NCBI GenBank assembly: GCA_902475785.1
Contig: CABSAN010000012.1
Coordinates: 1 to 44,128 of the forward strand
Reading direction: 5' to 3'
DNA from: an uncultured Collinsella sp.
Lineage (GTDB): Bacteria; Actinomycetota; Coriobacteriia; Coriobacteriales; Coriobacteriaceae
DNA: 44,128 nucleotides
Under the pieces are notes generated by a model. That model was not told where the DNA came from. It made no database searches and saw only the letters and a list, made by a program, of their open reading frames with translations. Position numbers and translations under genes: made by a program. Position 1 is the stretch's first letter, and each line of letters starts with the position of its first letter. Shown here piece after piece: positions 25,866 to 34,316 of the stretch.

Positions 25866-26354
25866 ATGATCAGAAAAACCCTCGATACCGACATTCCCGC
25901 CGTCATGGCTATCTATGACGCGGCCCGCGCCTTTATGCGCGCGCATGGCAACGCCACGCAGTGGCCCGAGGGCACGCCTTCTGCCGAGCAGCTGGCAGCC
26001 GATATCGCCGCTGGTGGCAGCTATGTGTGCGAAGTCGACGGTCGCGTGGTGGCGACGTTTGCCTTTTTACCGGGTCCGGACGAGTGCTATGACGTAATTG
26101 AGGACGGTCAATGGCATAGCGACACTCCGTACGCCGTGCTGCACCGCGTGGCATCCGACGGCACCGTGCACGGTATCGCGGCTGCGATGTTTGCCTTTGC
26201 CAAGGAGCGCGCCGATCACCTGCGTATCGACACGCATCAAGACAACCTGCCCATGCAGGGCGCCATCGCCAAGGCCGGGTTTAAGCGCGCCGGTATCGTA
26301 TATGTGTCGGACGGTACGCCGCGCGTCGCGTTTGATTGGCTGCGCGAGGCATAA
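25866..26354 (+). CDS. GNAT family N-acetyltransferase
   Basis: 162 residues. It starts MIRKTLDTDIPAVMAIYDAAR, a typical first strand and helix of GNAT folds, and contains a cofactor-side segment GIAAAMFAFAKERAD (about residues 105-119) followed by LRIDTHQDNLPMQGAIAKAGF, the conserved end where the last helix and strand bind acetyl-CoA. The Q/RxxGxG/A loop is degenerate (VHGIAAA). Substrate unknown. ATG 25866 is preferred over GTG 25863. It stands alone. Confidence 0.88.
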   Translation: MIRKTLDTDIPAVMAIYDAARAFMRAHGNATQWPEGTPSAEQLAADIAAGGSYVCEVDGRVVATFAFLPGPDECYDVIEDGQWHSDTPYAVLHRVASDGTVHGIAAAMFAFAKERADHLRIDTHQDNLPMQGAIAKAGFKRAGIVYVSDGTPRVAFDWLREA

Positions 26355-26381
26355 GAGTGGGGATGCGTATCAACAATTCGC

Positions 26382-26421
26382 GCGAACGAAAATGGCCCTG
26401 GGCGGGGTCATTTTCGTTCGC
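26382..26421 (+). repeat. Hairpin after the GNAT gene
   Basis: GCGAACGAAAATGGCCC (26382-26398) pairs with GGGTCATTTTCGTTCGC (26405-26421) with one mismatch and a six-base loop. It could act as a terminator, and its form resembles the dispersed hairpins, but the GGGACAG core is absent. The remaining intergenic bases to 26608 hold no recognised feature beyond GC-rich short repeats. Confidence 0.65.
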
Positions 26422-26608
26422 TGCACTGTTTTGCAAGCCGGCTTTCGCAAGGCGCGAACCTACGAAAATCGCCGCGCGGCAACGCGGGGCGATGAGCTCG
26501 GTCGGGGGATAGGGCCCGCTTCGCCCGCCGGCCCGTAAATTGTATCATCCAGTGTGGAGCGTGAACGCCCGTCGCCGCGTGCGATGGGCTTGTAATAAGA
26601 GGAGAGCC

Positions 26609-28612
26609 ATGTCGAAGCAAGCGGTCGTTGGAATCTTGGCGCATGTCGATGCCGGCAAGACCACGCTGGCCGAGGCCATGCTGTTCAACGCGGGTCGCAT
26701 TCGCAAGCGCGGCCGCGTGGACGATGGCGATTCGCATCTGGACACTAACACGATCGAGCGTGAGCGCGGCATTACGATCTTCTCGTCACAGGCCGTGCTC
26801 GACCATGGCGATACCCGCGTCATGCTCGTGGATGCGCCGGGGCATGTCGATTTTTCTGCCGAGGCGGAGCGCACATTGCGCGCGCTGGACTACGCGATTT
26901 TGGTTGTGGGTGCCAACGATGGCGTGCAGGGGCATACCGAAACCCTGTGGCGCCTGCTTGCGCGCTATGACATCCCGACGTTCATCTATATCAACAAAAT
27001 CGATTTGGAGAATCCCGGCCGCAATGTTTTGCTGGCACAACTTGGGCAGCGTCTTTCCGAGGGCTGCCTGGATGCCAGCGAACTGCTGGTGGGCGGCGCC
27101 GTTCAGGAGGACGCTGCTGCGTTGGACGAGGCGGCGCTCGAGGAGTTTCTTGAGGTGGGTGAGCTTTCCGTCGCAACGCTGTCGCGCATGGTTGCCGAGC
27201 GCAAATTGTTTCCCTGCTTTGCGGGCTCGGCGCTCAAGGACCAAGGCGTGGACGAGCTGCTGGATGGCATATGTGCGCTGATGCGCGAGCGAACATGGCC
27301 CCAGGAGTTCGCCGCGCGTGTCTACCGCGTGAGTCGTGGAGACCGTGGCGAGCGTCTTGCCTGGGTCAAGGTGACGGGCGGTGTACTGCGTGCAAAGCAA
27401 GTTGTCGAGGGATGCTCTGGCGCCTCCACTTGGGAGCAAAAGATCGACCAGGTGCGCATCTATAACGGCGAGAAGTATGAGCTTGCCCAAGAAGTTGCTG
27501 CTGGCGGTATTTGTGCCGTGACGGGTCTTGCGCACGTTCGTCCGGGGGATGCCCTGGGCGCGGAGCCCGCGGGCGATGCGCCTGTCATTGCGCCGGTTCT
27601 CACCTATACGGTGCTTCCGGGCGAACATGATGTCCATACGGTGTTCAAAGCATTGACTGAGTTAGCGGACGAAGATCCCATGCTCGGCGTAAGCTGGAAT
27701 ACGCATCTGGAGCAGATTCATTTGCAGTTGATGGGCGCCGTGCAGCTCGAGGTCGTGCAGCGTGTGTTGGCCGATCGCTTTGGCCTTTCGGTTGCGTTTG
27801 AGTCTGGCGGCATTCTCTATAAGGAGACTATTTCGCAGCCGGTCGAGGGCGTGGGCCACTTTGAGCCACTGCGCCACTATGCCGAGGTACATCTGCGCTT
27901 GGAGCCGTTGCCAGCGGGTTCGGGCGTGCAGTTTGGCACCGTGACCTCGACCGATGAGCTCGATCTTAACTGGCAACGTCTGGCGCTCACCAACGCCATG
28001 GAGCGCGATCACCTGGGCGTGCTGACCGGCTCGCCCATCACCGATGTGCGCATTACGCTCACGGGCGGCCGTGCGCATGCCAAACACACCGAGGGCGGCG
28101 ATTTTCGCCAGGCCACGTACCGCGCGATTCGCCAGGGGCTCATGCGGGCGCGTGAGGCCGGCGCGGCGGTGCTGTTGGAGCCGTGGTATCGCTTTGAGCT
28201 CGAGGTGCCGGGGGAGTGCGTGGGCCGGGCGCTCTCGGATGCCACGCGCATGGGTGCCGAGTACGAGCCACCGGCGATGGCGGGAGACCGGGCGAAGCTT
28301 GTGGGCCGCGTACCGGCATCCGAGGTGCAGGATTACGCGTTGGAGGTGGCTGCATACACGAGCGGTCGCGGGCATCTGTACCTAGAGTTTGCTGGTTATG
28401 CGCCCTGCCACGACGGCGAGCGCGTAATCGAGACGGCGGCCTATGAGCCCGAGGCCGATCTGCCCAACACGCCTGACTCGGTCTTTTGCTCTCACGGCGC
28501 CGGTTACACCGTCAAATGGTACGACGTACCCGCCGCAGCCCACGTAAAGGTCGATCCTGCCACCCTCCGCCCCTGGCGAGCAGCAGACGCCGAGTTTTTC
28601 GGCCGCATGTGA
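26609..28612 (+). CDS. TetM-like translational GTPase (ribosomal-protection-protein family)
   Basis: 667 residues. G1 is HVDAGKTT at residues 12-19, G2 region IERERGITI, G3 DAPGHVDF, G4 NKIDLENPGR. Domains II-V follow the EF-G/TetM order. The C-terminal LLEPWYRFELEVPGE and IPA-like RVPASEVQDY segments align by eye with TetM, as does YTSGRGHLYLEF. It is close to, and slightly longer than, TetM (639). Resistance is not shown: the domain IV tip (EYEPPAMAGDRA) differs from TetM. ATG 26609 has AAGAGGAG. The stop codon TGA lies inside a hairpin element at 28605-28639. Confidence 0.85.
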   Translation: MSKQAVVGILAHVDAGKTTLAEAMLFNAGRIRKRGRVDDGDSHLDTNTIERERGITIFSSQAVLDHGDTRVMLVDAPGHVDFSAEAERTLRALDYAILVVGANDGVQGHTETLWRLLARYDIPTFIYINKIDLENPGRNVLLAQLGQRLSEGCLDASELLVGGAVQEDAAALDEAALEEFLEVGELSVATLSRMVAERKLFPCFAGSALKDQGVDELLDGICALMRERTWPQEFAARVYRVSRGDRGERLAWVKVTGGVLRAKQVVEGCSGASTWEQKIDQVRIYNGEKYELAQEVAAGGICAVTGLAHVRPGDALGAEPAGDAPVIAPVLTYTVLPGEHDVHTVFKALTELADEDPMLGVSWNTHLEQIHLQLMGAVQLEVVQRVLADRFGLSVAFESGGILYKETISQPVEGVGHFEPLRHYAEVHLRLEPLPAGSGVQFGTVTSTDELDLNWQRLALTNAMERDHLGVLTGSPITDVRITLTGGRAHAKHTEGGDFRQATYRAIRQGLMRAREAGAAVLLEPWYRFELEVPGECVGRALSDATRMGAEYEPPAMAGDRAKLVGRVPASEVQDYALEVAAYTSGRGHLYLEFAGYAPCHDGERVIETAAYEPEADLPNTPDSVFCSHGAGYTVKWYDVPAAAHVKVDPATLRPWRAADAEFFGRM

Positions 28613-28639
28613 CGAAGGGATAGTTCCTTTGTCACATGC
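28605..28639 (+). repeat. Single hairpin element overlapping the TetM-like stop codon
   Basis: GCATGTGACGAAGG (28605-28618) pairs with CCTTTGTCACATGC (28626-28639) with one mismatch; the core is GGGATAGTTCC. The element supplies the last Met codon and the TGA. Confidence 0.82.
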
Positions 28640-28643
28640 TATT

Positions 28644-28673
28644 GGTACAACTCGGTATAAGTTGGTATAACTA
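28644..28673 (+). promoter_or_regulatory. Three 10-bp direct repeats before the ATPase gene
   Basis: GGTACAACTC, GGTATAAGTT and GGTATAACTA follow each other with no gap, one helical turn apart, 33 bases upstream of the ATPase start. The second and third also contain -10-like TATAAG/TATAAC. This suggests an operator overlapping the promoter. Confidence 0.55.
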
Positions 28674-28705
28674 TTACCAGGGTTTGCCAATCCGAGGAGG
28701 CCGAC

Positions 28706-29824
28706 ATGAATCCAAATCCCTTTAAGCCCACGGCTGGCAAGCGGCCTCCGATACTCATCGGTCGCGAGTCGGTCATCGAAGATTTCGAGGAAGGGCTCGA
28801 TAACGGCGCCGGAGCGCCGGGTAGGCTCATGCTCATTACGGGAAACCGCGGCTGCGGCAAGACGGTTCTCTTGCGGGAGCTGCAACGTCTAGCCAATGAG
28901 CGCGGATGGGCGGTTGTCTCCGATTCCGCTTCGCTTGGCTTATGCGACCGATTGGCCGACGCGCTTCGCTCGAATAAACCCGTTGTGACGTCAATGGAGT
29001 TCGGACCGTCGTTTGGCCGGATGTCGGTCGAGGCGGCGCGAGCAAAGGGCGAGACGTTGCGAGGGCTGGTCAACGAGCGCCTCAAGAGGCTCGGTCCAGG
29101 CAAGGGCATACTGTTTGCGATTGACGAGGCGCAATCGGCGTCTATCGAGGAACTGGCGGCTCTTGCCGTTCTCTATCAGCAGGTGCTCGGAGACCAGGAT
29201 GCCACGGGCTTGTCCGATAGCGACCAGCGCGGTCTTGCGCTGGTGTTCGCCGGCTTACCCAGTATGGTTGACGATCTGCTCGAAGAGCCGAGCGTGACGT
29301 TTTTGCGGCGTGCCCAGCAGCGTACGTTGGGGGCGATCTCTTTGCCCAAGGTACGCGATTCGTATATCCAGACGGTCAAAGACGCTGGTCTTTACGTTGA
29401 CGCGGAGACGGCGGACCTTGCGGCGCGCAAGAGCATGGGGCATCCCTATATGGTTCAGCTGGTGGGATATTACATGTGGCGGTCTGCTGTCCGGCGTAGC
29501 TCGCAGGTCATCGAAAGGCGCGATGTCGAGGATGGCCATGCGGATGCCGTCTCCGAGTTCTACGAAGCGGTTGACGCGCCTCTGTATTACGGGCTGCGCA
29601 GTCCGCAGCGCCTCTTTATCGAGGCCATGGCGGTTGACGAGGGCAAACCGACGCGCATGGCGGATATCATTGAGCGCTGCGAGCGTACCCAGAGCTGGGC
29701 GAGTAAATATCGCGCAAGCCTGATTCGCGAGCGCGTCATCGAGGCCGCCGGATACGGCCTCGTCCGATTTGCCGTGCCCATGCTGGGCGAGTACATCCGC
29801 GATCGCGTTTTATGGCACGAGTGA
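28706..29824 (+). CDS. AAA ATPase with C-terminal winged helix (Cdc6/STAND-like)
   Basis: 372 residues. Walker A TGNRGCGKT lies near residues 46-54, Walker B GILFAIDEAQ near residues 134-143, and a FAGLPSMVDDLL sensor segment near residue 190 is followed by FLRRAQQRTLG. The last 80 residues look like a winged helix (ADIIERCERTQSWASKYRASL). It is clearly paralogous to the ATPase on the opposite strand at 32979-34079. This class of bacterial ATPase has no settled function; DNA-linked or toxin-linked roles have been proposed for similar proteins. ATG 28706 follows GGAGG. Confidence 0.85.
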   Translation: MNPNPFKPTAGKRPPILIGRESVIEDFEEGLDNGAGAPGRLMLITGNRGCGKTVLLRELQRLANERGWAVVSDSASLGLCDRLADALRSNKPVVTSMEFGPSFGRMSVEAARAKGETLRGLVNERLKRLGPGKGILFAIDEAQSASIEELAALAVLYQQVLGDQDATGLSDSDQRGLALVFAGLPSMVDDLLEEPSVTFLRRAQQRTLGAISLPKVRDSYIQTVKDAGLYVDAETADLAARKSMGHPYMVQLVGYYMWRSAVRRSSQVIERRDVEDGHADAVSEFYEAVDAPLYYGLRSPQRLFIEAMAVDEGKPTRMADIIERCERTQSWASKYRASLIRERVIEAAGYGLVRFAVPMLGEYIRDRVLWHE

Positions 29825-29838
29825 TGTGAGGTCAAAAC

Positions 29839-30393
29839 ATGGTGATTCAAACTGAGCGTTTGACGCTTCGTCCGTGGCGCGAGACCGATGCGGCGAGCCT
29901 GTTTGCGTACGCGAGCGATCCGGACGTGGGGCCGGCTGCGGGCTGGCCGCCCCATCGAAGCATTGAGGAAAGCAGGGAGATCATTCGGACGGTCTTTACG
30001 GCGCCCCATACCTTTGCCGTTTGCCTGCCTGAGACAGACGAGCCCGTGGGCAGCATCGGGCTCATGCCGCCTCGCTGTGAGTCAAACCGTCGAGATGACG
30101 GTCTCGAACTCGAAGTGGGCTATTGGATCGCCAAGCCGTTCTGGGGCCGAGGCTTTGCTCCCGAAGCGGTGCGAGCCATGCAGCGCTATGCGTTCGATAC
30201 GCTTGGCTGCAAGGCGCTTTGGTGCGGATACTACGAGGGCAATAACAAGTCGTTACGCGTCCAGCAAAAATGTGGGTTCGCGCCACATCACGTTGAGTGC
30301 GACGTGCCCTGCGAGCTTATGGGCGATGTGCGTACCGAGTGCTTTACGTATTTGACCCGCGAAGACTGGCACGGGCGGGCGCGGCACGAGTAA
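29839..30393 (+). CDS. GNAT acetyltransferase, RimJ/RimL type
   Basis: 184 residues. It begins IQTERLTLRPWRETDAASLF, the classical RimJ/RimL opening, and contains GYWIAKPFWGRGFAPEAV with the acetyl-CoA-binding loop GRGFA (about residues 103-107), followed by the typical LGCKALWCGYYEGNNKSLRVQQKCGF. It could acetylate a protein N-terminus or a small amine. It starts 14 bases after the ATPase stop, so it is probably in the same transcript. A hairpin element begins at its stop codon. Confidence 0.92.
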   Translation: MVIQTERLTLRPWRETDAASLFAYASDPDVGPAAGWPPHRSIEESREIIRTVFTAPHTFAVCLPETDEPVGSIGLMPPRCESNRRDDGLELEVGYWIAKPFWGRGFAPEAVRAMQRYAFDTLGCKALWCGYYEGNNKSLRVQQKCGFAPHHVECDVPCELMGDVRTECFTYLTREDWHGRARHE

Positions 30394-30422
30394 TGTGACA
30401 AAGGGACAGTCCTCTTGTCATA
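30393..30422 (+). repeat. Single hairpin element at the GNAT stop codon
   Basis: ATGTGACAAAGGGACAGT (30393-30410) is followed by CCTCTTGTCATAT; the stem has several mismatches. It starts in the TAA and holds the GGGACAG core in the sense direction. Confidence 0.7.
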
Positions 30423-30445
30423 TTCGATCAACTGGAAGGGGAGCG

Positions 30446-32938
30446 ATGACGGTGTCGCAACAACCAAGCGCTATCGAGGTGCGTGGCGCGCGTGTACACA
30501 ACCTCAAGGACATCGATATCGATATTCCGCTGGGAAAGCTCGTGGGCATTGCCGGCGTATCGGGCTCGGGCAAGAGCTCGCTGGCGCTGGGGGTTCTTTA
30601 TGCCGAGGGCTCGCGTCGCTATCTGGAGGCTCTCAGCACCTATACCCGCCGTCGGCTGACGCAGGCCGAGCACGCCCAGGTGGATGAGGTATTGCACGTA
30701 CCGGCAGCGCTCGCGCTACACCAGCGTCCGAGCGTGCCGGGCGTGCGTTCCACCTTTGGCACCATGACCGAGCTCAACAATAGCCTGCGCCTGCTCTTTA
30801 GCCGCTGCGCCCATCACGTGTGCCCGCATTGCGGGGCGCGTGTGGAGCCGAGCCTTAACGTGGCTGCGGGCCTGTCGCTCACGTGTCCGACATGCGGCCG
30901 CGAGTTTTACGCGCCGAGTGCCGAGGATTTGGCTTTCAATAGCGGCGGTGCATGCCCCACCTGTGGCGGCACCGGTGTCATGCGCGAGGTGGACGAGGCG
31001 AGCCTGGTGCCCGACGAGGCAAAGACCATCAACGAGGGTGCGGTGCTTCCTTGGGGCACGCTCATGTGGGATCTGATGAAGCAGGTGGCAGGCGAGATGG
31101 GCGTGCGCACCGACGTGCCGTTTAACCAGCTCACGCCTCAAGAGCGCGACATCGTGTTCCACGGCCCAGCGGTTAAGAAGCACATTCTCTACGTTCCCAA
31201 AAACGGCGAGGGCGCCACGCCGCTCGACTTTACCTATTACAACGCCGTCTATACCGTCGAGAATGCGCTCGCCAAGGTTGAGGATGACAAGGGCCTCAAA
31301 CGCGTTGCGCGCTTTCTGCGCGAGGGGCCATGCCGTGATTGCGGCGGTACGCGTCTCTCCGAGGTTGCGCGCCAGCCCCAGGTGTGCGGCATCAATCTAG
31401 CGCGGGCCGCGGCTATGACGCTGGGCGAGGCGATTGAGTGGGTGCGCGGCGTGCCCGCATCCTTGCCGACCGAGATGCGGCCCATGGCGACGGATATCTG
31501 CGATTCGTTTTTGAGCGCGGCCCGTCGTCTGGTCGACCTGGGCCTCGATTACCTTTCACTCGATCGCGCCGGCGCCACGCTCTCCACGGGTGAGCGCCAG
31601 CGTGTACAGCTCGCCCGTGTGGTGCGCAACCGATCGACGGGCGTGCTATATGTGTTGGACGAGCCTTCGATCGGCTTGCACCCTGCCAATGTCGACGGCC
31701 TGGTGGGCGTGATGCGCGATCTGGTGGATGACGGCAACACCGTGGTTGTTGTCGACCACGACACGCGTGTGCTGGCGGAAGCCGACTATCTGGTTGAGAT
31801 GGGCCCCGTTGCCGGAGCAGGCGGCGGCAATGTGATCGCCGCTGGTACGGTAGACGAGGTCGAGCAATCGCAGGGCAGTCGCATCGCGCCGTTTTTGCGC
31901 GCCGAGCCCAAGCGCTTGCGTCCGCAGGTGACTGACGACGAAATGTTCGACCAGGGCCATATCCGCATGGCGACCGATACCATCCATACCGTCAAACCGC
32001 TCGAAGTCGATATCCCGCGCGGCCGCTTGGTCGCGGTGACGGGTGTTTCTGGTTCGGGTAAGACGACGCTCGTGCTCGAGACGCTCATCCCGGCGCTTAA
32101 GGCGCAGGCAGCTGGCGAGCGTCTGCCGGGGCACGTGCGTTGGGTCGATGCCGAGGGCATTGCGCGTGCCAACCTGATTGACGCCACGCCCATCGGCGCC
32201 AATGTTCGCTCGACGGTGGCAACCTATGCCGACATCCATGACGAACTGCGCCGCGCCTTCGCCCGTTCGCCCGAGGCCAAGGCAGCCGGCTACAAGGCGG
32301 GTGCCTTCAGCTATAACACCGGCGCCTTGCGCTGCCCTACGTGTGACGGCACGGGCTCGATATCGCTCGACGTGCAGTTTTTGCCCGACGTCGAGATCGT
32401 CTGCCCGGCATGTCGCGGTTCGCGTTATGCGGACGCGGCTTCGCGCATCCATCGTGAGGGCAAGGACGGGAGTCTGCTTACGTTGCCGCAGCTCATGGAC
32501 ATGAGTGTGGACGAGGCCATCGACGCCACACTGGGACTCAAGAAGGTTCAGACGCGTTTGCAGACCTTGCACGACCTGGGCCTGGGTTATCTCACGCTTG
32601 GCGAGCCCACACCGGCGCTTTCGGGCGGTGAGGCACAGCGCCTTAAGCTCGCGAGCGAGATGGGCCGCGTGCAGGACGATGCCGTGTTCGTGTTCGACGA
32701 GCCCACGATCGGCCTGCATCCGCTCGATGTTCAGGTGTTGCTGAGCGTGTTTGACGGCCTCGTTGCCAAGGGCGCTACAGTTATCGTGATCGAGCATGAC
32801 CTCGACCTTATTCGTAACGCCGATTACGTGATCGACATGGGCCCGGGCGGTGGCGACGCTGGCGGGCAAATTGTCTGCGCCGGCACGCCGGATGACATCG
32901 TGGCCTGCTCCAAGAGCATTACCGGCCGCTACCTATAG
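30446..32938 (+). CDS. UvrA2-like ABC ATPase without the UvrB-binding domain
   Basis: 830 residues against about 940-960 for canonical UvrA. Walker A1 GVSGSGKS lies at residues 37-44; zinc-binding pairs CPHCG/CPTCG and CPTCGG are present; the first ABC signature is LSTGERQRVQLARV (Thr in place of the usual Gly), with DEPSIGLHP. The second half has GVSGSGKT, CPTCDGTG/CPACRGS zinc motif, LSGGEAQRLKLA and DEPTIGLHP. The interval after Walker A1 is too short for the UvrB-binding domain, placing it in the UvrA2 group, members of which are linked to drug or DNA-damage tolerance. ATG 30446 follows AAGGGGAG. Confidence 0.9.
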   Translation: MTVSQQPSAIEVRGARVHNLKDIDIDIPLGKLVGIAGVSGSGKSSLALGVLYAEGSRRYLEALSTYTRRRLTQAEHAQVDEVLHVPAALALHQRPSVPGVRSTFGTMTELNNSLRLLFSRCAHHVCPHCGARVEPSLNVAAGLSLTCPTCGREFYAPSAEDLAFNSGGACPTCGGTGVMREVDEASLVPDEAKTINEGAVLPWGTLMWDLMKQVAGEMGVRTDVPFNQLTPQERDIVFHGPAVKKHILYVPKNGEGATPLDFTYYNAVYTVENALAKVEDDKGLKRVARFLREGPCRDCGGTRLSEVARQPQVCGINLARAAAMTLGEAIEWVRGVPASLPTEMRPMATDICDSFLSAARRLVDLGLDYLSLDRAGATLSTGERQRVQLARVVRNRSTGVLYVLDEPSIGLHPANVDGLVGVMRDLVDDGNTVVVVDHDTRVLAEADYLVEMGPVAGAGGGNVIAAGTVDEVEQSQGSRIAPFLRAEPKRLRPQVTDDEMFDQGHIRMATDTIHTVKPLEVDIPRGRLVAVTGVSGSGKTTLVLETLIPALKAQAAGERLPGHVRWVDAEGIARANLIDATPIGANVRSTVATYADIHDELRRAFARSPEAKAAGYKAGAFSYNTGALRCPTCDGTGSISLDVQFLPDVEIVCPACRGSRYADAASRIHREGKDGSLLTLPQLMDMSVDEAIDATLGLKKVQTRLQTLHDLGLGYLTLGEPTPALSGGEAQRLKLASEMGRVQDDAVFVFDEPTIGLHPLDVQVLLSVFDGLVAKGATVIVIEHDLDLIRNADYVIDMGPGGGDAGGQIVCAGTPDDIVACSKSITGRYL

Positions 32939-32940
32939 AC

Positions 32941-32973
32941 AATGAGGCAAAGGGACAGCCCCTTTGCCTCATT
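32941..32973. repeat. Perfect hairpin element between convergent genes
   Basis: AATGAGGCAAAGGG (32941-32954) and CCCTTTGCCTCATT (32960-32973) form a perfect 14-bp stem with loop ACAGC, giving a GGGACAG core. It begins two bases after the UvrA2-like stop and ends six bases before the convergent ATPase stop, so it could act as a shared terminator. Confidence 0.85.
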
Positions 32974-32978
32974 GATGC

Positions 32979-34079
32979 CTATTTCGCGCATTGAGCCGCG
33001 AGATAGTCGCGGAAGAATGGCAATTCAAATGCGACGAGCCCTCGTCCTCGTTCCCCGATGATGCCGGCATCTATCATGCGGCGTCGGTAGCGGGAGACCT
33101 GCTGCGGCGAACGCTTAAGGCGCTCGACAAGGTCGGCGGTGGTGGATTCTTCCTCATCGTCAAGCATGGCGATGAGGAATCGCCTGTCCTCTGCAGTGAG
33201 TTCCCGATAGGTTGCCGCGAGGACTCGGTCGTCCATCTCGTCGCGCGCGATTTTGATTCCCAGGTCAAAGTCGCGTGACGAGATTTCCTTCGAATCGCTT
33301 GTGAGATCCCAGGCACGGTAGCCTACGAGTTGCAATAGGAAGGGAAAACCAGAGATCGAGCGAACGGCTCTATCGATTCCCTCAGCATCTGCCAGGCGAT
33401 CGTTTTCCTGGATTGTGCGAATCAAAGCCTCGCGTACGTCATAGTCGGCAATGCGGCCCAGATGATATTGTTGGGCGCGGCGAAGGAACGAGACCGTCTT
33501 GTGGTTCAGTAGCGTCGATACGTTGTTGGGAAGTCCCGCCATGAGCAGGGCGACGCGTTTCCCATCGGTCACAAAGTGCTGATACGTCGCTGCGAGCTGA
33601 ATCATCTCGTCGAGTGTCGGGTCCACCTCATCAACCGTGACGAGCAGACCGGTGCCCGCCTCGTTGAGCTGGTCGATGATGTCGCTCATGCGATAACGCC
33701 AGGTTGAGGCATCGTGAACGCGACTGACCTCGATGCTGCCGAGCGGTGCAATTCCGAGACCGGTGACTTCGAAGTGGTTGGACGGGTCGATAAGATGGCC
33801 GGCAGCACGTTTCGCCCCGAGCTCGATTTCCTCAAGCATTCCCGGGAGCGCGGTTGTCTTTACGGCAATCCAGCCGTGGGATTCCGCCCTTGTCGCGAGC
33901 GACGACATGAGAGCGGTTTTACCGGTTCCATGCGCGCCTGAGAAGATCGAGGTTAATTCTGGGCGCCTGCGCTGACTCAAGAAGGCACGGTCCAAATCCC
34001 GAATAATCTGTTGTCTGCCAGCGAGATGGGCAGGAACTTCGCCAAAGCTAGGGGTAAACGGGTTTTCGAGGTATTCCAC
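32979..34079 (-). CDS. AAA ATPase with winged helix, paralogue of 28706-29824
   Basis: 366 residues. Walker A GAHGTGKT lies near residues 48-55, Walker B GLLVTVDEVD near residue 142-151, then LMAGLPNNVSTLLNHKTVSFLRRAQQ, matching its paralogue position for position around FAGLPSMVDDLL. The C-terminal TTADLVERLKRSPQQVSRYRRRM is a winged helix. The start is GTG 34079 with AGGAGGG four bases upstream. The paralogues flank a GNAT and the UvrA2-like gene in opposite orientations. It lies at the edge of an A+T-rich stretch that may be a transferred segment. Confidence 0.85.
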   Translation of the reverse strand: MEYLENPFTPSFGEVPAHLAGRQQIIRDLDRAFLSQRRRPELTSIFSGAHGTGKTALMSSLATRAESHGWIAVKTTALPGMLEEIELGAKRAAGHLIDPSNHFEVTGLGIAPLGSIEVSRVHDASTWRYRMSDIIDQLNEAGTGLLVTVDEVDPTLDEMIQLAATYQHFVTDGKRVALLMAGLPNNVSTLLNHKTVSFLRRAQQYHLGRIADYDVREALIRTIQENDRLADAEGIDRAVRSISGFPFLLQLVGYRAWDLTSDSKEISSRDFDLGIKIARDEMDDRVLAATYRELTAEDRRFLIAMLDDEEESTTADLVERLKRSPQQVSRYRRRMIDAGIIGERGRGLVAFELPFFRDYLAAQCAK

Positions 34080-34084
34080 AATGC

Positions 34085-34160
34085 CCTCCTTTAGCGTCTC
34101 GGGTTAATTTCATTTTATTCTAGTTAATCTCAATTAAAAACGATTAATTTGATTTCAAAG
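34085..34160 (-). promoter_or_regulatory. A+T-rich promoter/operator region of the ATPase gene
   Basis: The region has at least three TTAAT half-sites (around 34104, 34124 and 34143) and near-palindromes such as AATTAAAAACGATTAATTT. Its A+T content contrasts with the surrounding genes. No single operator can be named. Confidence 0.35.
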
Positions 34161-34316
34161 CATAAGGCTGGTGTCGTGCGTTATCGAAGCGGTGCTTGAA
34201 TAGCTTACGTTGGAGCTCGAAAATGGGTTCGACCCATTCGCGAAATTTGCACGCCCTATTGTGAGTGGGCTCTCAGATGAGCTGAAGCTGCCATCGTGCG
34301 GCTGATAGGGGCAATC

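Noticed and set aside
26609..28612. Acquired tet(M)-type resistance gene
   Set aside because: Base composition matches the chromosome, no mobile element adjoins it, and the domain IV tip differs from TetM.
28644..28673. Short CRISPR-like array
   Set aside because: Only three adjacent 10-mers with no spacers and no cas genes; an operator is simpler.
30446..32938. Canonical uvrA
   Set aside because: About 110 residues short, with no room for the UvrB-binding domain, and no uvrB nearby.
34222..34238. AATGGGTTCGACCCATT, resembling a tRNA T-arm and thus an integration site
   Set aside because: The stem-loop geometry does not fit a T-arm (the second stem pair fails) and no other tRNA part is present.
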